Assembly: GCF_028748185.1 (NCBI RefSeq) | Contig: NZ_CP118164.1 | Span: forward strand, 6,597,814-6,661,813 | Source of the DNA: Bremerella sp. P1 | Lineage (GTDB): Bacteria > Planctomycetota > Planctomycetia > Pirellulales > Pirellulaceae | Reading direction: 5' to 3' | Length of the DNA: 64,000 nucleotides | Shown here: piece after piece, positions 26,198 to 35,444 of the stretch | How the letters are laid out: each line of letters opens with the position of its first letter | Position numbering within the stretch: position 1 is the first letter of the stretch | The notes under the pieces: generated by a model | What the model was told of the DNA's origin: nothing | The model's database searches: none | Seen by the model: the letters and a program-made list of their open reading frames with translations, nothing else | Program-made: the position numbers and the translations under genes

Positions 26198-27040
26198 TTA
26201 CTTCGCTTCGTTCGCCAATTCCTTGCGAACCGTAGCCAGCCCCGTCAGGTTTTCCTGCAACGATTCCTTCGCGTCAAGTTCGTTGCGATGATCCAGAATT
26301 CCGATCGGGCCGTCGTAATCGCTGGCGGCAATCGCTGCGATCATGGCCCGTTCGTGCTTTCCTTTACCGATGCCCAAGATCTTCGGCTGAGCTTTATCGT
26401 TCATGCCGTTCAAGTTCAAGCAAATCAGGTACGGCTTCATCATCGCAAACACTTCCGGCCAGTCGGCGATGTGCTCGTGACCGTGATGGAAGTTGTAGAC
26501 GATCCCCACATGGTCGTACCCCATTTCGCGTAGCTTTTGGCAAACGGCCACCATGTTTGCCGGCTCGCCTCCCCAGCCGCCGTGATTGTAGAGGCCCAGC
26601 GGAAGGTCGGCCTGCTTAGTGCGTTCGGCGACCGCTTTCAGCCGGTTGGCGGCCTCTTCGACCTTGGCTTCCTGCGTGTCGGCACCCGGTTGTGGAATCA
26701 TGTCCCAGATCTGCGGATGCAGGTCGTACTTGGCGAACAGTTCCAGCGCCTTGTCATGCGTGCGCCAAAACGCGAAGAATTCGATCCCTTCCTTTTGATA
26801 CGCTTTGATCTCGTCCTCGAACGTGGCCACGTGCTCGGCTCGCCAGTCGTAGGCGCACTTCGTGATGCCGAGTTCCTTGAGCATCGCGGCACGCTCCTGG
26901 GGCGTTCGCTTCGCGGCATCGAATGGGACAATGCACCAGGCGACAAGATTGTCTTGCTGCAGCACGTCCGGCTCACCCGCAGAAGCGAGTGGCAAGCAAA
27001 GAAAGAACACGAGGACGCAAAGCAGGGGATGAGACTTCAT
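26198..27040 (-). CDS. Secreted sugar phosphate isomerase/epimerase-like TIM-barrel protein
   Basis: A 280-residue exported protein (signal MKSHPLLCVLVFFLCLPLASA) of the xylose-isomerase-like TIM barrel type. Recognisable are EGIEFFAFWRTHDKALELFAK, PLGLYNHGGWGGEP, GIVYNFHHGHEHI and GILDHRN, which carry the histidine, glutamate and aspartate metal ligands of the fold. Planctomycetes export many such isomerase/epimerase-like proteins together with Gfo/Idh/MocA proteins. A longer frame starting at 27247 is not credible because the signal peptide begins at 27040. Confidence 0.8.
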   Translation of the reverse strand: MKSHPLLCVLVFFLCLPLASAGEPDVLQQDNLVAWCIVPFDAAKRTPQERAAMLKELGITKCAYDWRAEHVATFEDEIKAYQKEGIEFFAFWRTHDKALELFAKYDLHPQIWDMIPQPGADTQEAKVEEAANRLKAVAERTKQADLPLGLYNHGGWGGEPANMVAVCQKLREMGYDHVGIVYNFHHGHEHIADWPEVFAMMKPYLICLNLNGMNDKAQPKILGIGKGKHERAMIAAIAASDYDGPIGILDHRNELDAKESLQENLTGLATVRKELANEAK

Positions 27041-27255
27041 CGGATATTTCTCGAAGGACTGGGAAAGGAAATCAATTGGGCTGGGACTCCTTATGATGAA
27101 ACGTCCCGCGGCCGCTTGCAATCCATCTGGCGAGCATTGCATCAAATACTTTTCCTCAGAAATTGTGACAAATGGAGCAGCACACACTAGAATCACGGAA
27201 GTCAAGTCGCCCCGGCTTGGTAGCCTTCCTTCGCCTTGTCCTGCCAAGTGATTCC

Positions 27256-30200
27256 ATGCCTTCCTCGCTTCCTACTCTGGGCTTTATCGTCCGTGTCTTT
27301 TCGGTTGTGCTCATTACCGCCAGCGCCGGTTATGCCTTCGGCCAAACGCCTGAGCCGTTCTCGCGTCTGGCCGACGAGTACCAGCAAGACGTTCATCCAC
27401 TGCTGAAGACGTACTGCATCGATTGTCACTCGACCGCTGACAAGCAAGGGGAACTCGATCTCGAACAGTTCGCCAGCCTGGCCGATGTTCGACGTGATCC
27501 GGCGAAGTGGCAAGGCGTGCGGCAGATGATCAATAGCGGCGAGATGCCGCCGGAAGAGAGCGATCCGCTCAGTCCTGCTCAGCACAAGCAGCTTGCACAG
27601 TGGATCGACGGTTACCTCACGGCCGAAGCGAAGGCCAACGCTGGCGATCCTGGCCCGGTCGTGCTGCGGCGGCTGAACAACGCCGAGTACACCTACACGA
27701 TTCAAGACCTGACCGGCGTGCCTCTCGAGCCAGCCAAAGAGTTCCCCGTGGATGGTGCCGCCGGCGAAGGCTTCACCAACACTGGCAACGCCCTGGTGAT
27801 GTCGCCGGCGCTGGTTCAGAAGTATTTGGATGCCGGCAAGGAGATCGCCCAGCACGCAGTGCTGCTGCCCGATGGCTTTCGCTTCTCGCCAGGCACCACG
27901 CGGCGCGACTGGACCGATGAGATTCTGGCCGACATTCGCGGCATATACTTCCAGCACATTCGCGACGTCGGCAACGCCCACGCGCTCGACCGCTGGAACG
28001 TGAGCGATCCCAAACGAATCATGGCCCAGGAAGGACGCGTCGATCTCGCTCCTTACTTCGCCGCGCTGATCGAGCACCGCGACCAACTGCAAAACGATCT
28101 CGCCCAGGCACCACGCATCGCCGAGCAAAGTCACCTCAACGCCAAGTACTTCACACTGCTGGCCGAGATGCTTTGCCAAGAAGAAGCGGCGTCGCCGCTC
28201 GTGGCCGATCTTCGCCAGCGGTTTCACTCGGCCGATGCTTCCCAGGCTCAGGCACTGGCCAACCACGTACGCGCCTGGCAGGACGTGCTGTGGAAGTTCA
28301 ACTCGGTCGGTCACTTCGGCAGTATTCGCCCGTCGCAAGAAGCGGTCACGCCCCTTTCGCCGGAGCAGACCTTCCGTATTCCCATCGATGGCAGCAAGTC
28401 GTTTAAGCGCTATCTCAATGCCGTCAGCTTGACCGGCGATGCGAAAGCAGACGTCCTGTGGGAGCGACCGCGCATTGAACGCAAAGGACGCCAGCCGATC
28501 TTGCTTCACGACTTGCCCCCCATGATTGCGGCCATGCAGGCCGCGCGGAAGGAAGTCGTCGCTAACTCGCCGCGCTACCTACAAGCCGCCTGGCAGATCA
28601 AACAAGCAGGCCAGAAGGTCGACATCAAAGCACTGTCCGCCGAGCAAGGTCTTCACGCTGGCGTGCTCCAGCAGTGGCTGCAACTGCTGGGGGTCTCTTG
28701 GAAGGAAACCTTGCCCAGCATCGAACTCCTTCCACAGGCGATCAACAACGTTAGCGGCAAGACAAAAGTCAGCGGCTGGGGCAGCCCTGGTCTGGATGCC
28801 TTGTCGGTCGTGGGCAACGGAAGCGATGAGATGGTCCTCATTCCCGGTCAGCTCAAAGCGCACGGCATCGCCGCACATCCCCGGCCTGAGCGCTGGGTTG
28901 CTGCGGCATGGCAAGCCCCAGTGGATGGAACGTTCCGAATCGATGCAATCGTGCGAGATGCCCACGATGCCTGCGGCAACGGGGCCTCCTGGTGGCTCGA
29001 ACATCATCGGCCTGGGACGACAACCATCCTGCAATCGGGCAACATCGACTCCGGCGCTACGGCCAAGATTGAAACGATTGCTGAGTTCGCCGTTTCGCGT
29101 GGCGATCGCATTGCGCTGAAGATCGGTCCTCGCGACGCGAATCACTACTGCGACTTGACCGAGATCAATCTCACGCTGCACGAGCGAGGCGGCGAGGCTC
29201 GCACGTGGGACCTGGCCGCTGACTGTTCCGCCGACTTGGGCACGGCCAATCCGCATCCCGATCAGCTCGGCAATGCCGCGACGTGGGTCTTTTACAGTGG
29301 GATGCTTGATGGTCAGCCTTCTACCAACGCTTTTCCGCAAGGTTCGCTTCTGGCCCAGTGGCAAGCGGCCGAAAGTGAAGCGGCCGCCAAGCAGCTCGCT
29401 CAGCAAATCAACGCGAAGATCAAGCACGCCGCCGGCACAGAGCCGCTCGACGAAGCCGATTATTTGTACGTCGACCTGATTGCCTGGAACGGACCGCTCG
29501 TTGCGGATGCTGTCGAACCGATTCGTGCGATCGAAGTTCTCACGAGCCCAAGTGCCCCCGAGGTCGATATCCCCGGCGAGCTGTTCGAGGGAGCGGAATT
29601 CGTCGTCACGGCAAAACCGAAGTCGCCGGCCGCCGTGGTTCAGGTTTCCGTCACGTCCGCTCCCGCGCAGGGACTTCTGCCTGAGGGTGCCTTCATTGGC
29701 GAGGCCCGGAACCTCGATCGACTGAAGCGCATCTGCGATGACTTTCGTCACACCTTCCCGGCGATCGTTTGTTATCCGCAGATTGTCCCGGTGGACGAAG
29801 TGGTGACGCTGGTTCTTTTCCACCGTGAAGACCAAGAGCTGGCGCGGCTGATGCTCAGCGAAGAGGAGCAGGTCCGGCTCGATCAACTCTGGCAACAGCT
29901 GCGTTATGTCAGCCGCGATGCCCTCGATATCACGGTCTCTTTGGAACAGCTGCTGGAGTTCGCCACGCAGGACGGCGATCCGACTATCTTCAATCCACTA
30001 CTCGAGCCGATCGAGAACCGTGCCGCCGCGTTTCGTCAGCAGTTGGTCGATACCGAGCCGGTTCATGTCGACGCGTTGGTTCGCTTCGCCGCCAAGGCCT
30101 ATCGGCGACCGCTTCGCAAGGAAGACGAACAGGCGATCCGTGATCTCTACGCGGAGCTTCGCGGTCAGAACCTTTCCCATGACCAGGCGTTTCGTTTGTC

Positions 30201-31311
30201 GCTGGCTCGCGTATTGGCATCGCCTGCGTTTCTATACCGCACCGAAACACCCGGCCCAGGCAAAACGCCTGTGCCGGTCACGGACTTTCAGCTAGCCACA
30301 CGGCTAAGCTATTTCCTGGGGTCTTCGACGCCGGACGAACCCCTACGCGAAGCGGCGGCAACCGGCGAGCTCCACTCGCCGGACGCGTTGTTAGCTCACA
30401 CGCGGCGGATGCTAAAGGACGAACGCACGCGGCGGCTCTCGATTCAGTTTGCCTGCCAGTGGCTGCACATTCGCGACTTCGACACGTTCGACGAGAAGAG
30501 TGAGCAGCACTATCCGCAGTTTGCCGATCTTCGCGGTGACATGTACGAAGAGTCGGTTCTGTTCATGCAGGACTTGCTGCAAAACAACGGCTCGATCCTC
30601 GACATCCTGCAGGCCGACCACACCTTTTTGAACGAGTCGCTAGCCAAGCATTACGGCATTCCCAATGTGACCGAGGACCAGTGGCGGAAGGTCGAAGGCA
30701 TTCGGCAGTATGGACGCGGCGGCATCCTCGGTCAGGCAACCGTGTTGGCGAAGAACTCAGGAGCGTCGCGCACCAGCCCGATTCTTCGTGGCAACTGGAT
30801 CTCCGAAACGCTGCTGGGCCAACGACTGCCACGGCCGCCGCTGAATGTGCCGGTGCTTCCGGAGGTTGCCCCCGAAGGGCTGACCGAGCGGCAGTTGATC
30901 GAGATGCACTCAAGCGTCAACGAGTGTGCGAAGTGCCACAAGCGGATCGATCCGTATGGGTTTGCCCTGGAGCAGTTCGACACGATCGGTACCTTCCGCA
31001 GTAAAGATGCCCACGGCCTGCCGATCGATACGAAGTCGACCCTCATGGATGGGACCGATGTCGAGGGGCTCGCTGGCATTCGCGACTACCTGGCAGACGT
31101 GCGGCGCGAGACTTTCGTGCGTCAATTCTGCCGCAAGCTATTGGGGTATGCCTTGGGGCGTTCGGTCCAGCTTTCGGACGAACCCCTGTTAGACGAGATT
31201 TATCAGGCACTTTCGGAAAACGACTTCCGCGTTCATGTTGCCATTGAGAAAATAGTGTTGAGCCCTCAGTTCCGACAGATTCGCGGCGGCGCGTTTGTCG
31301 GCATCGAGTAG
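27256..31311 (+). CDS. Giant DUF1587/DUF1592/DUF1588 cytochrome-bearing secreted protein (PSCyt1 type)
   Basis: A 1351-residue exported protein. After a signal peptide comes a PSCyt1 haem-binding motif (CIDCH, residues 54-58), then DUF1587 (VLRRLNNAEYTYTIQDLTG), a mid-region with a carbohydrate-binding-like beta-sandwich (about 530-680), DUF1595 (from about 937), DUF1592 (about 971-1100), DUF1588 with a second CxxCH (CAKCHKR, about 1224) and DUF1585 at the end. The family is a planctomycete and verrucomicrobial speciality of unproven function, presumed periplasmic electron transfer tied to carbohydrate turnover. A Tat-exported DUF1552 partner follows after 23 bp. The start at 27256 gives the signal peptide; the in-frame extension to 27172 is unlikely. 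Confidence 0.88.
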   Translation: MPSSLPTLGFIVRVFSVVLITASAGYAFGQTPEPFSRLADEYQQDVHPLLKTYCIDCHSTADKQGELDLEQFASLADVRRDPAKWQGVRQMINSGEMPPEESDPLSPAQHKQLAQWIDGYLTAEAKANAGDPGPVVLRRLNNAEYTYTIQDLTGVPLEPAKEFPVDGAAGEGFTNTGNALVMSPALVQKYLDAGKEIAQHAVLLPDGFRFSPGTTRRDWTDEILADIRGIYFQHIRDVGNAHALDRWNVSDPKRIMAQEGRVDLAPYFAALIEHRDQLQNDLAQAPRIAEQSHLNAKYFTLLAEMLCQEEAASPLVADLRQRFHSADASQAQALANHVRAWQDVLWKFNSVGHFGSIRPSQEAVTPLSPEQTFRIPIDGSKSFKRYLNAVSLTGDAKADVLWERPRIERKGRQPILLHDLPPMIAAMQAARKEVVANSPRYLQAAWQIKQAGQKVDIKALSAEQGLHAGVLQQWLQLLGVSWKETLPSIELLPQAINNVSGKTKVSGWGSPGLDALSVVGNGSDEMVLIPGQLKAHGIAAHPRPERWVAAAWQAPVDGTFRIDAIVRDAHDACGNGASWWLEHHRPGTTTILQSGNIDSGATAKIETIAEFAVSRGDRIALKIGPRDANHYCDLTEINLTLHERGGEARTWDLAADCSADLGTANPHPDQLGNAATWVFYSGMLDGQPSTNAFPQGSLLAQWQAAESEAAAKQLAQQINAKIKHAAGTEPLDEADYLYVDLIAWNGPLVADAVEPIRAIEVLTSPSAPEVDIPGELFEGAEFVVTAKPKSPAAVVQVSVTSAPAQGLLPEGAFIGEARNLDRLKRICDDFRHTFPAIVCYPQIVPVDEVVTLVLFHREDQELARLMLSEEEQVRLDQLWQQLRYVSRDALDITVSLEQLLEFATQDGDPTIFNPLLEPIENRAAAFRQQLVDTEPVHVDALVRFAAKAYRRPLRKEDEQAIRDLYAELRGQNLSHDQAFRLSLARVLASPAFLYRTETPGPGKTPVPVTDFQLATRLSYFLGSSTPDEPLREAAATGELHSPDALLAHTRRMLKDERTRRLSIQFACQWLHIRDFDTFDEKSEQHYPQFADLRGDMYEESVLFMQDLLQNNGSILDILQADHTFLNESLAKHYGIPNVTEDQWRKVEGIRQYGRGGILGQATVLAKNSGASRTSPILRGNWISETLLGQRLPRPPLNVPVLPEVAPEGLTERQLIEMHSSVNECAKCHKRIDPYGFALEQFDTIGTFRSKDAHGLPIDTKSTLMDGTDVEGLAGIRDYLADVRRETFVRQFCRKLLGYALGRSVQLSDEPLLDEIYQALSENDFRVHVAIEKIVLSPQFRQIRGGAFVGIE

Positions 31312-31334
31312 AAAAGGCCGAAAGGAAATCGATC

Positions 31335-32630
31335 ATGAAACGACATATCACACGACGTACGCTGCTTCGTGGTTTGGGTGTGAGCATGGCCTTGCCATGG
31401 ATGGAATCGGTGCCGGTCTGGGCAGACGATACCAATGCCAACGCTGGCGACGCGCCGCTACGGTTTGGCGTCATGTTCTCAGGCAACGGGTTTCACAAAG
31501 ATCACTTCTGGGCCAAGGGGAGCGGCCAGGAAATGGAAACCGGCCAGGTGCTGGCTCCGCTGGCCGATCTGCGCGAGAAGATGATCTTCATCCGCGGGCT
31601 GTACAATGAAGAAGCCCTGAAGGGAAACATCCACAGCTCGCAGACCGGCAACCTGCTTTCGGGCGCGGCACTCTCTTCCGGCGGCGAGATCCGCTCCGGC
31701 ACGAGCATCGACCAGATCATCGCCCAGCAGTACGGAAATAACACGAAGGTCCCGAGCCTGGTACTGGGGTGCGAGAAGTCGAACCCGTCAGTGCACAAGA
31801 ACTACTCGATGCTCTACAGCTCGCACATTTCGTGGAGCTCGCCGACGACACCAACCCCGCTTGAACTTTACCCGGCGCTGGCGTTCGATCGGCTCTTTCA
31901 GGAAGGTGCCCGGCGGGAAGACAAGAGCGTACTCGATGCGATCCTGGCCGACGCGAAAGACCTGCGGCGAAATATCAGCGAGTCCGATCGCCGCAAGCTG
32001 GACGAGTATCTCGAATCGGTCCGCGACGTCGAGCAGCGGATCGAAAGGGCTGGCAAGCGAGGCGAGATGCAAGGCTGGAAGCCGCCACTAGCTGGTCCCA
32101 ACATGGCCCGCCCGGCCGATGGCATCCCGCAGGACATCGCCGAACACATGCGGCTGATGTGCGACATCATGGTGCTTGGTTTCCAGACGGACGCGACTCG
32201 CGTGTGCACGCTCAAGCTGAACAACGACCATTCGTCCTTGCGGTTCTCGAACCTGGGCATCGACTACATGATTCATCACCTCTTGTCGCACCAGGAATCA
32301 GATGACTGGCTGAAGGTCAACCAGTTCTTCCTCAAGCAGGTTGCCTACGTAGCCAAGAAGCTGGATGCCAGCCAGGAAGGGGAGCGGACCACGCTCGACA
32401 ACTCGCTGATCATGTTCTGCTCGAGCATGCTGACCGGCAGCCACGACGCGACCAAGCTACCGGTGATCCTACTGGGCAAAGCTGGCGGCAAGCTGGAGAC
32501 CGGGCGAACGCTCGACTACCTCAACCAACCGAACCGCAAGATGTGCAGCTTGTACCTGTCGCTGATGGATAAGTTCGATGTGAAGCTGGATGCGTTTGGG
32601 GATTCGGCCGAGCGGCTGGTGGAAGTTTAG
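31335..32630 (+). CDS. DUF1552 protein with Tat signal, partner of DUF1592
   Basis: A 431-residue protein with a twin-arginine signal (TRRTLLRGLGVSMALP) and the DUF1552 pattern: FGVMFSGNGFHKDHFW, NLLSGAALSS, LVLGCEKSN, SDRRKLDEYLESVRDVEQRI and a C-terminal DNSLIMFCSSMLTGSHD. Such proteins are exported folded and always accompany DUF1592 genes. The sulfatase-like fold is suspected for the family, but its activity is unknown. AAGGAAA precedes ATG 31335. A second DUF1552 gene occurs at 49778-51208. Confidence 0.9.
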   Translation: MKRHITRRTLLRGLGVSMALPWMESVPVWADDTNANAGDAPLRFGVMFSGNGFHKDHFWAKGSGQEMETGQVLAPLADLREKMIFIRGLYNEEALKGNIHSSQTGNLLSGAALSSGGEIRSGTSIDQIIAQQYGNNTKVPSLVLGCEKSNPSVHKNYSMLYSSHISWSSPTTPTPLELYPALAFDRLFQEGARREDKSVLDAILADAKDLRRNISESDRRKLDEYLESVRDVEQRIERAGKRGEMQGWKPPLAGPNMARPADGIPQDIAEHMRLMCDIMVLGFQTDATRVCTLKLNNDHSSLRFSNLGIDYMIHHLLSHQESDDWLKVNQFFLKQVAYVAKKLDASQEGERTTLDNSLIMFCSSMLTGSHDATKLPVILLGKAGGKLETGRTLDYLNQPNRKMCSLYLSLMDKFDVKLDAFGDSAERLVEV

Positions 32631-32662
32631 GGGATCTGTTTCTCAATGGCCGCTGAACTCGA

Positions 32663-33046
32663 TCACTTCACGAGGACTTCCAAACCTGTTTTGCCTTTGA
32701 AGATTCTACGCAGGACATCAATCAGATCGTTCCATTCATGATCAACACAGTTGTGATTCACAACGATTTCCTTGCTACCGTTGGTGTGCCGCCTTAACCC
32801 AGGCGGCACAAGCGCGCAGATGAGTGTGTCATCTATTCGACAGTCGAAATCATCGACCGGCTCCCAGATTTGGTCGAGGACCATGAACTCGATCTCCGCC
32901 GCGTCGTTATCATTGATGGGACGACTCACGGAAAACACGAAATCGAGGTTGCTGTCAAAGGCCCAAAGAAACGCAAATGGCTCATCCTCGTCGTTGATGC
33001 CAAATCGCATTTGATGAGCCGTCATTTCCATACGAGTAGCAGTCAT
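32663..33046 (-). CDS. Unrecognised small cytoplasmic protein downstream of a SUKH lipoprotein
   Basis: A 127-residue acidic protein without signal (FGINDEDEPFAFLWAFDS, MVLDQIWEPVDDFDCRIDD, HEWNDLIDVLRRIF). The start is uncertain among ATG 33046, 33028 and 33022; 33046 leaves a 19 bp gap to the SUKH gene. Its position directly behind a SUKH-fold gene and its small acidic character resemble immunity proteins, but I do not recognise the family. Confidence 0.6.
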   Translation of the reverse strand: MTATRMEMTAHQMRFGINDEDEPFAFLWAFDSNLDFVFSVSRPINDNDAAEIEFMVLDQIWEPVDDFDCRIDDTLICALVPPGLRRHTNGSKEIVVNHNCVDHEWNDLIDVLRRIFKGKTGLEVLVK

Positions 33047-33065
33047 TGTCAAACTTCTGGCTTGC

Positions 33066-33920
33066 CTACTTCGGCAAGCGGGCTGGACCTTCCTCGTTGA
33101 GTCCCTTCGAGGCACGCAGGCGGGAATACCCGTCGGTATGCGTCACGGCAGCGTGCGGTACGTAATTCACCAACTGCATTTGGACTCTACCATCTTCACT
33201 GTAGTCACAATGCCAGGCGGCGTCGACCGCCGTGTATTTATCGAAATCGGGGGACTGTTTGGCCATACCCTCAACCGCCCTTTTGACGAGGGCATATCTG
33301 CTAAGAAGTTCTTCATCTTCCGGCAGCGGCCGATATTCGCTAAGGCGACCAAGAAACTCATCGAAGCTGTTGGCGACCTGCGGCCAAGCATCGAAGTCGG
33401 TCTCGTCGAAGTTGTCAAACGTGCCATGGTCCCAGAAGATGACCGCGTTGCCATGGTCGGGACTAACACTCAGCAGCCAAAGGTTGCCGCATGAATCGTG
33501 CGCGATGGGAAGCGTATCTTTCGGCAGTCGACCGGCAAACGTGTCCCAGTGCCACTGCATGCTGGCCCAAGGCCGTTCGTCAGTGATGCAGTGAAAGCAA
33601 AATACATCCGACGCTGTCGTCCGCCCAGCTTCTTGGAACGTGACGCAATCGGGGGACGGAAAACCACCATTGTTTTCCAGCATGAAACGCCGGTAGTCGT
33701 TGGGCAGACGGCATTGGTATTTTTCCTCGAAGCCTGCCAACACTTCTTCGGTGAGCTTTGGAGCCCCGTCAATTGTCGTGATGTTCAGCATGGTCTTCTC
33801 AGCACTACCACTGGTCGACTCGTTGCCCAAGTGGTTCGCCGACTCATCGATTTGGGACGCGCAACCGACCAGACAGGTTGCTGTGAATAGAACTATCAAT
33901 GTCGTGGAAATTCGATTCAT
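33066..33920 (-). CDS. SUKH (SMI1/KNR4)-domain lipoprotein
   Basis: A 284-residue protein with an N-terminal lipobox signal (TTLIVLFTATCLVGCAS) and a SUKH domain from about residue 55: LTEEVLAGFEEKYQCRLP, NDYRRFMLENNGGFPSPD, followed by PIAHDSCGNLWLLSV and HGNAVIFWDHG, the standard order of SMI1/KNR4-type immunity proteins. SUKH proteins usually neutralise polymorphic toxins in the cytoplasm; here the lipid anchor would place the domain outside the inner membrane. The C-terminal 90 residues are not recognised. The small gene downstream is probably cotranscribed. Confidence 0.8.
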   Translation of the reverse strand: MNRISTTLIVLFTATCLVGCASQIDESANHLGNESTSGSAEKTMLNITTIDGAPKLTEEVLAGFEEKYQCRLPNDYRRFMLENNGGFPSPDCVTFQEAGRTTASDVFCFHCITDERPWASMQWHWDTFAGRLPKDTLPIAHDSCGNLWLLSVSPDHGNAVIFWDHGTFDNFDETDFDAWPQVANSFDEFLGRLSEYRPLPEDEELLSRYALVKRAVEGMAKQSPDFDKYTAVDAAWHCDYSEDGRVQMQLVNYVPHAAVTHTDGYSRLRASKGLNEEGPARLPK

Positions 33921-34037
33921 GGTAGCGTTCTCCTTCGCCGCAGAACAAACCTATGCGGTGTTTCCGCCGAGGACCTGAAAGCGGCAGCGCGGTCAACCAC
34001 GCAGGCAGTTCGTACGCGTGAATTGGCTGACTGAAAT

Positions 34038-35444
34038 CTAAGCAATCAGTTCCGGAATCACCTTCCCGCCGAACTGGCTCAGCTGCTTGAAACGCCCGGC
34101 GTGGTAGTAGGTGAGCTTGTTGTCGTCCAAGCCTAACAGCCGCAAGAGGGTTACATGGAAGTCGCGGATGTGGGCGACGTTCTCGACCGCCTCCATGCCG
34201 GTCTCGTCGGTCGCGCCGATCGTGTGGCCTGCGTTGACTCCGCCCCCGGCCAGCCAGTAGGTCATCGCGTGCGGATTGTGATCGCGGCCGTAGGCCGTTC
34301 CGCCGCGGACACCATTATCCGGTGTGCGGCCGAACTCGCCGCACCAGACGATCAGGGTTTCGTCGAGTAGACCGGTTCGCTTCAAGTCGGCAATCAGCGC
34401 GGCGATTGGCTGATCGACGGCGCCTACCAGATTGCCGTGGGCCCGCTCGATGTAGTCGTGGCTGTCCCATGAACCGTGATAGAGCTGCACGAAACGCACG
34501 CCTTGCTGGACGAGCTTGCGCGCGAGCAGGCACTTGCGGCCGAACGAGTCGGTCGGCTCCTTGCCGACGCCGTATAGGTCAAGCGTTTCCTGCGGTTCCT
34601 GCTTCAGGTCCAAGACGTCTGGCACTTGCATCTGCATGCGGAAGGCCAGCTCGTAGCTTTCCATCCGGGCACCCAGCTCGTCGTGGTAGGCGTGCCGCTT
34701 TTGATGCTGCTGATTGAGCTGCGCGATCAGGTCAAGGTTCTTCCGCTGATGCTCCGCGGTGATGCCATCCGGCGGGAACAAATCCAGAATCGGCGAGCCC
34801 TTCGGACGCAGCGGGGTTCCCTGGAACTGAGCCGGCAAATAACCGTTGCTCCAGTTCGCCGCGCCTCCTTGAGGATAACTGACTTCGGGCAGGACGATGA
34901 AGCCGGGGAGGTTCTGGTTTTCCGATCCGAGGCCGTAATTGACCCACGCCCCGACGCCAGGGTCGCCGCCGAAGCGGTTGCCGCAGTTGAGCTGGTACAT
35001 CGCGGTCGGGTGATTGACGCTGTCGACCTGACAGCCGCGGAAGAAGCAGATTTCGTCGGCCACGCCGGCCAGGTGCGACCAGTTTTCGGCCATGTCGGCG
35101 CCCGACTGGCCCACCTTCTTGAACTTGAAGGGGCTTTGCACGTAGTAGCGTTTACCACTTTCCATCGCCGACTTCTGCTCGCCGCTGCGGGTGAATTCCT
35201 TCAAGTGCAGCTGCTCGAGCTTCGGCTTGGGATCGAACGTATCGATGTGAGACGGACCACCTTCCATGGTCAGGAAAATGCAGTTCTTGGCCTTGGCTGG
35301 CAGGTGACCTTTGCGCGGCTCGGTCCCGACGGCCTGGTTTTCTTCGGCCGCGAGCAACGAACTGAACGCAACACTCCCCAGGCTGGCACCCAGGCCGTAC
35401 AGGAATTCGCGTCGCTTGGGCAGTGGGTTAATAGACATAGACAA
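34038..35444 (-). CDS. DUF1501 Tat-exported protein, partner of PSD1
   Basis: A 468-residue DUF1501 protein with a Tat signal (KRREFLYGLGASLGSVAFSS). Typical family segments are CIFLTMEGGPSHIDTFDPKP, GLGSENQNLPGFIVLPE, IVWCGEFGRTPD and GRDHNPHAMTYWLAGGG, which hold likely metal-binding residues of the alkaline phosphatase/sulfatase superfamily. It overlaps the end of the upstream PSD1 gene by 17 bp, so the two are cotranscribed. Activity is unproven; association with the PSCyt/PSD1 protein is invariable in planctomycetes. Confidence 0.92.
   Translation of the reverse strand: MSMSINPLPKRREFLYGLGASLGSVAFSSLLAAEENQAVGTEPRKGHLPAKAKNCIFLTMEGGPSHIDTFDPKPKLEQLHLKEFTRSGEQKSAMESGKRYYVQSPFKFKKVGQSGADMAENWSHLAGVADEICFFRGCQVDSVNHPTAMYQLNCGNRFGGDPGVGAWVNYGLGSENQNLPGFIVLPEVSYPQGGAANWSNGYLPAQFQGTPLRPKGSPILDLFPPDGITAEHQRKNLDLIAQLNQQHQKRHAYHDELGARMESYELAFRMQMQVPDVLDLKQEPQETLDLYGVGKEPTDSFGRKCLLARKLVQQGVRFVQLYHGSWDSHDYIERAHGNLVGAVDQPIAALIADLKRTGLLDETLIVWCGEFGRTPDNGVRGGTAYGRDHNPHAMTYWLAGGGVNAGHTIGATDETGMEAVENVAHIRDFHVTLLRLLGLDDNKLTYYHAGRFKQLSQFGGKVIPELIA

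Noticed and set aside
27202-28509. 435-residue minus-strand frame
   Set aside because: Antisense to the DUF1592 giant; no motifs.
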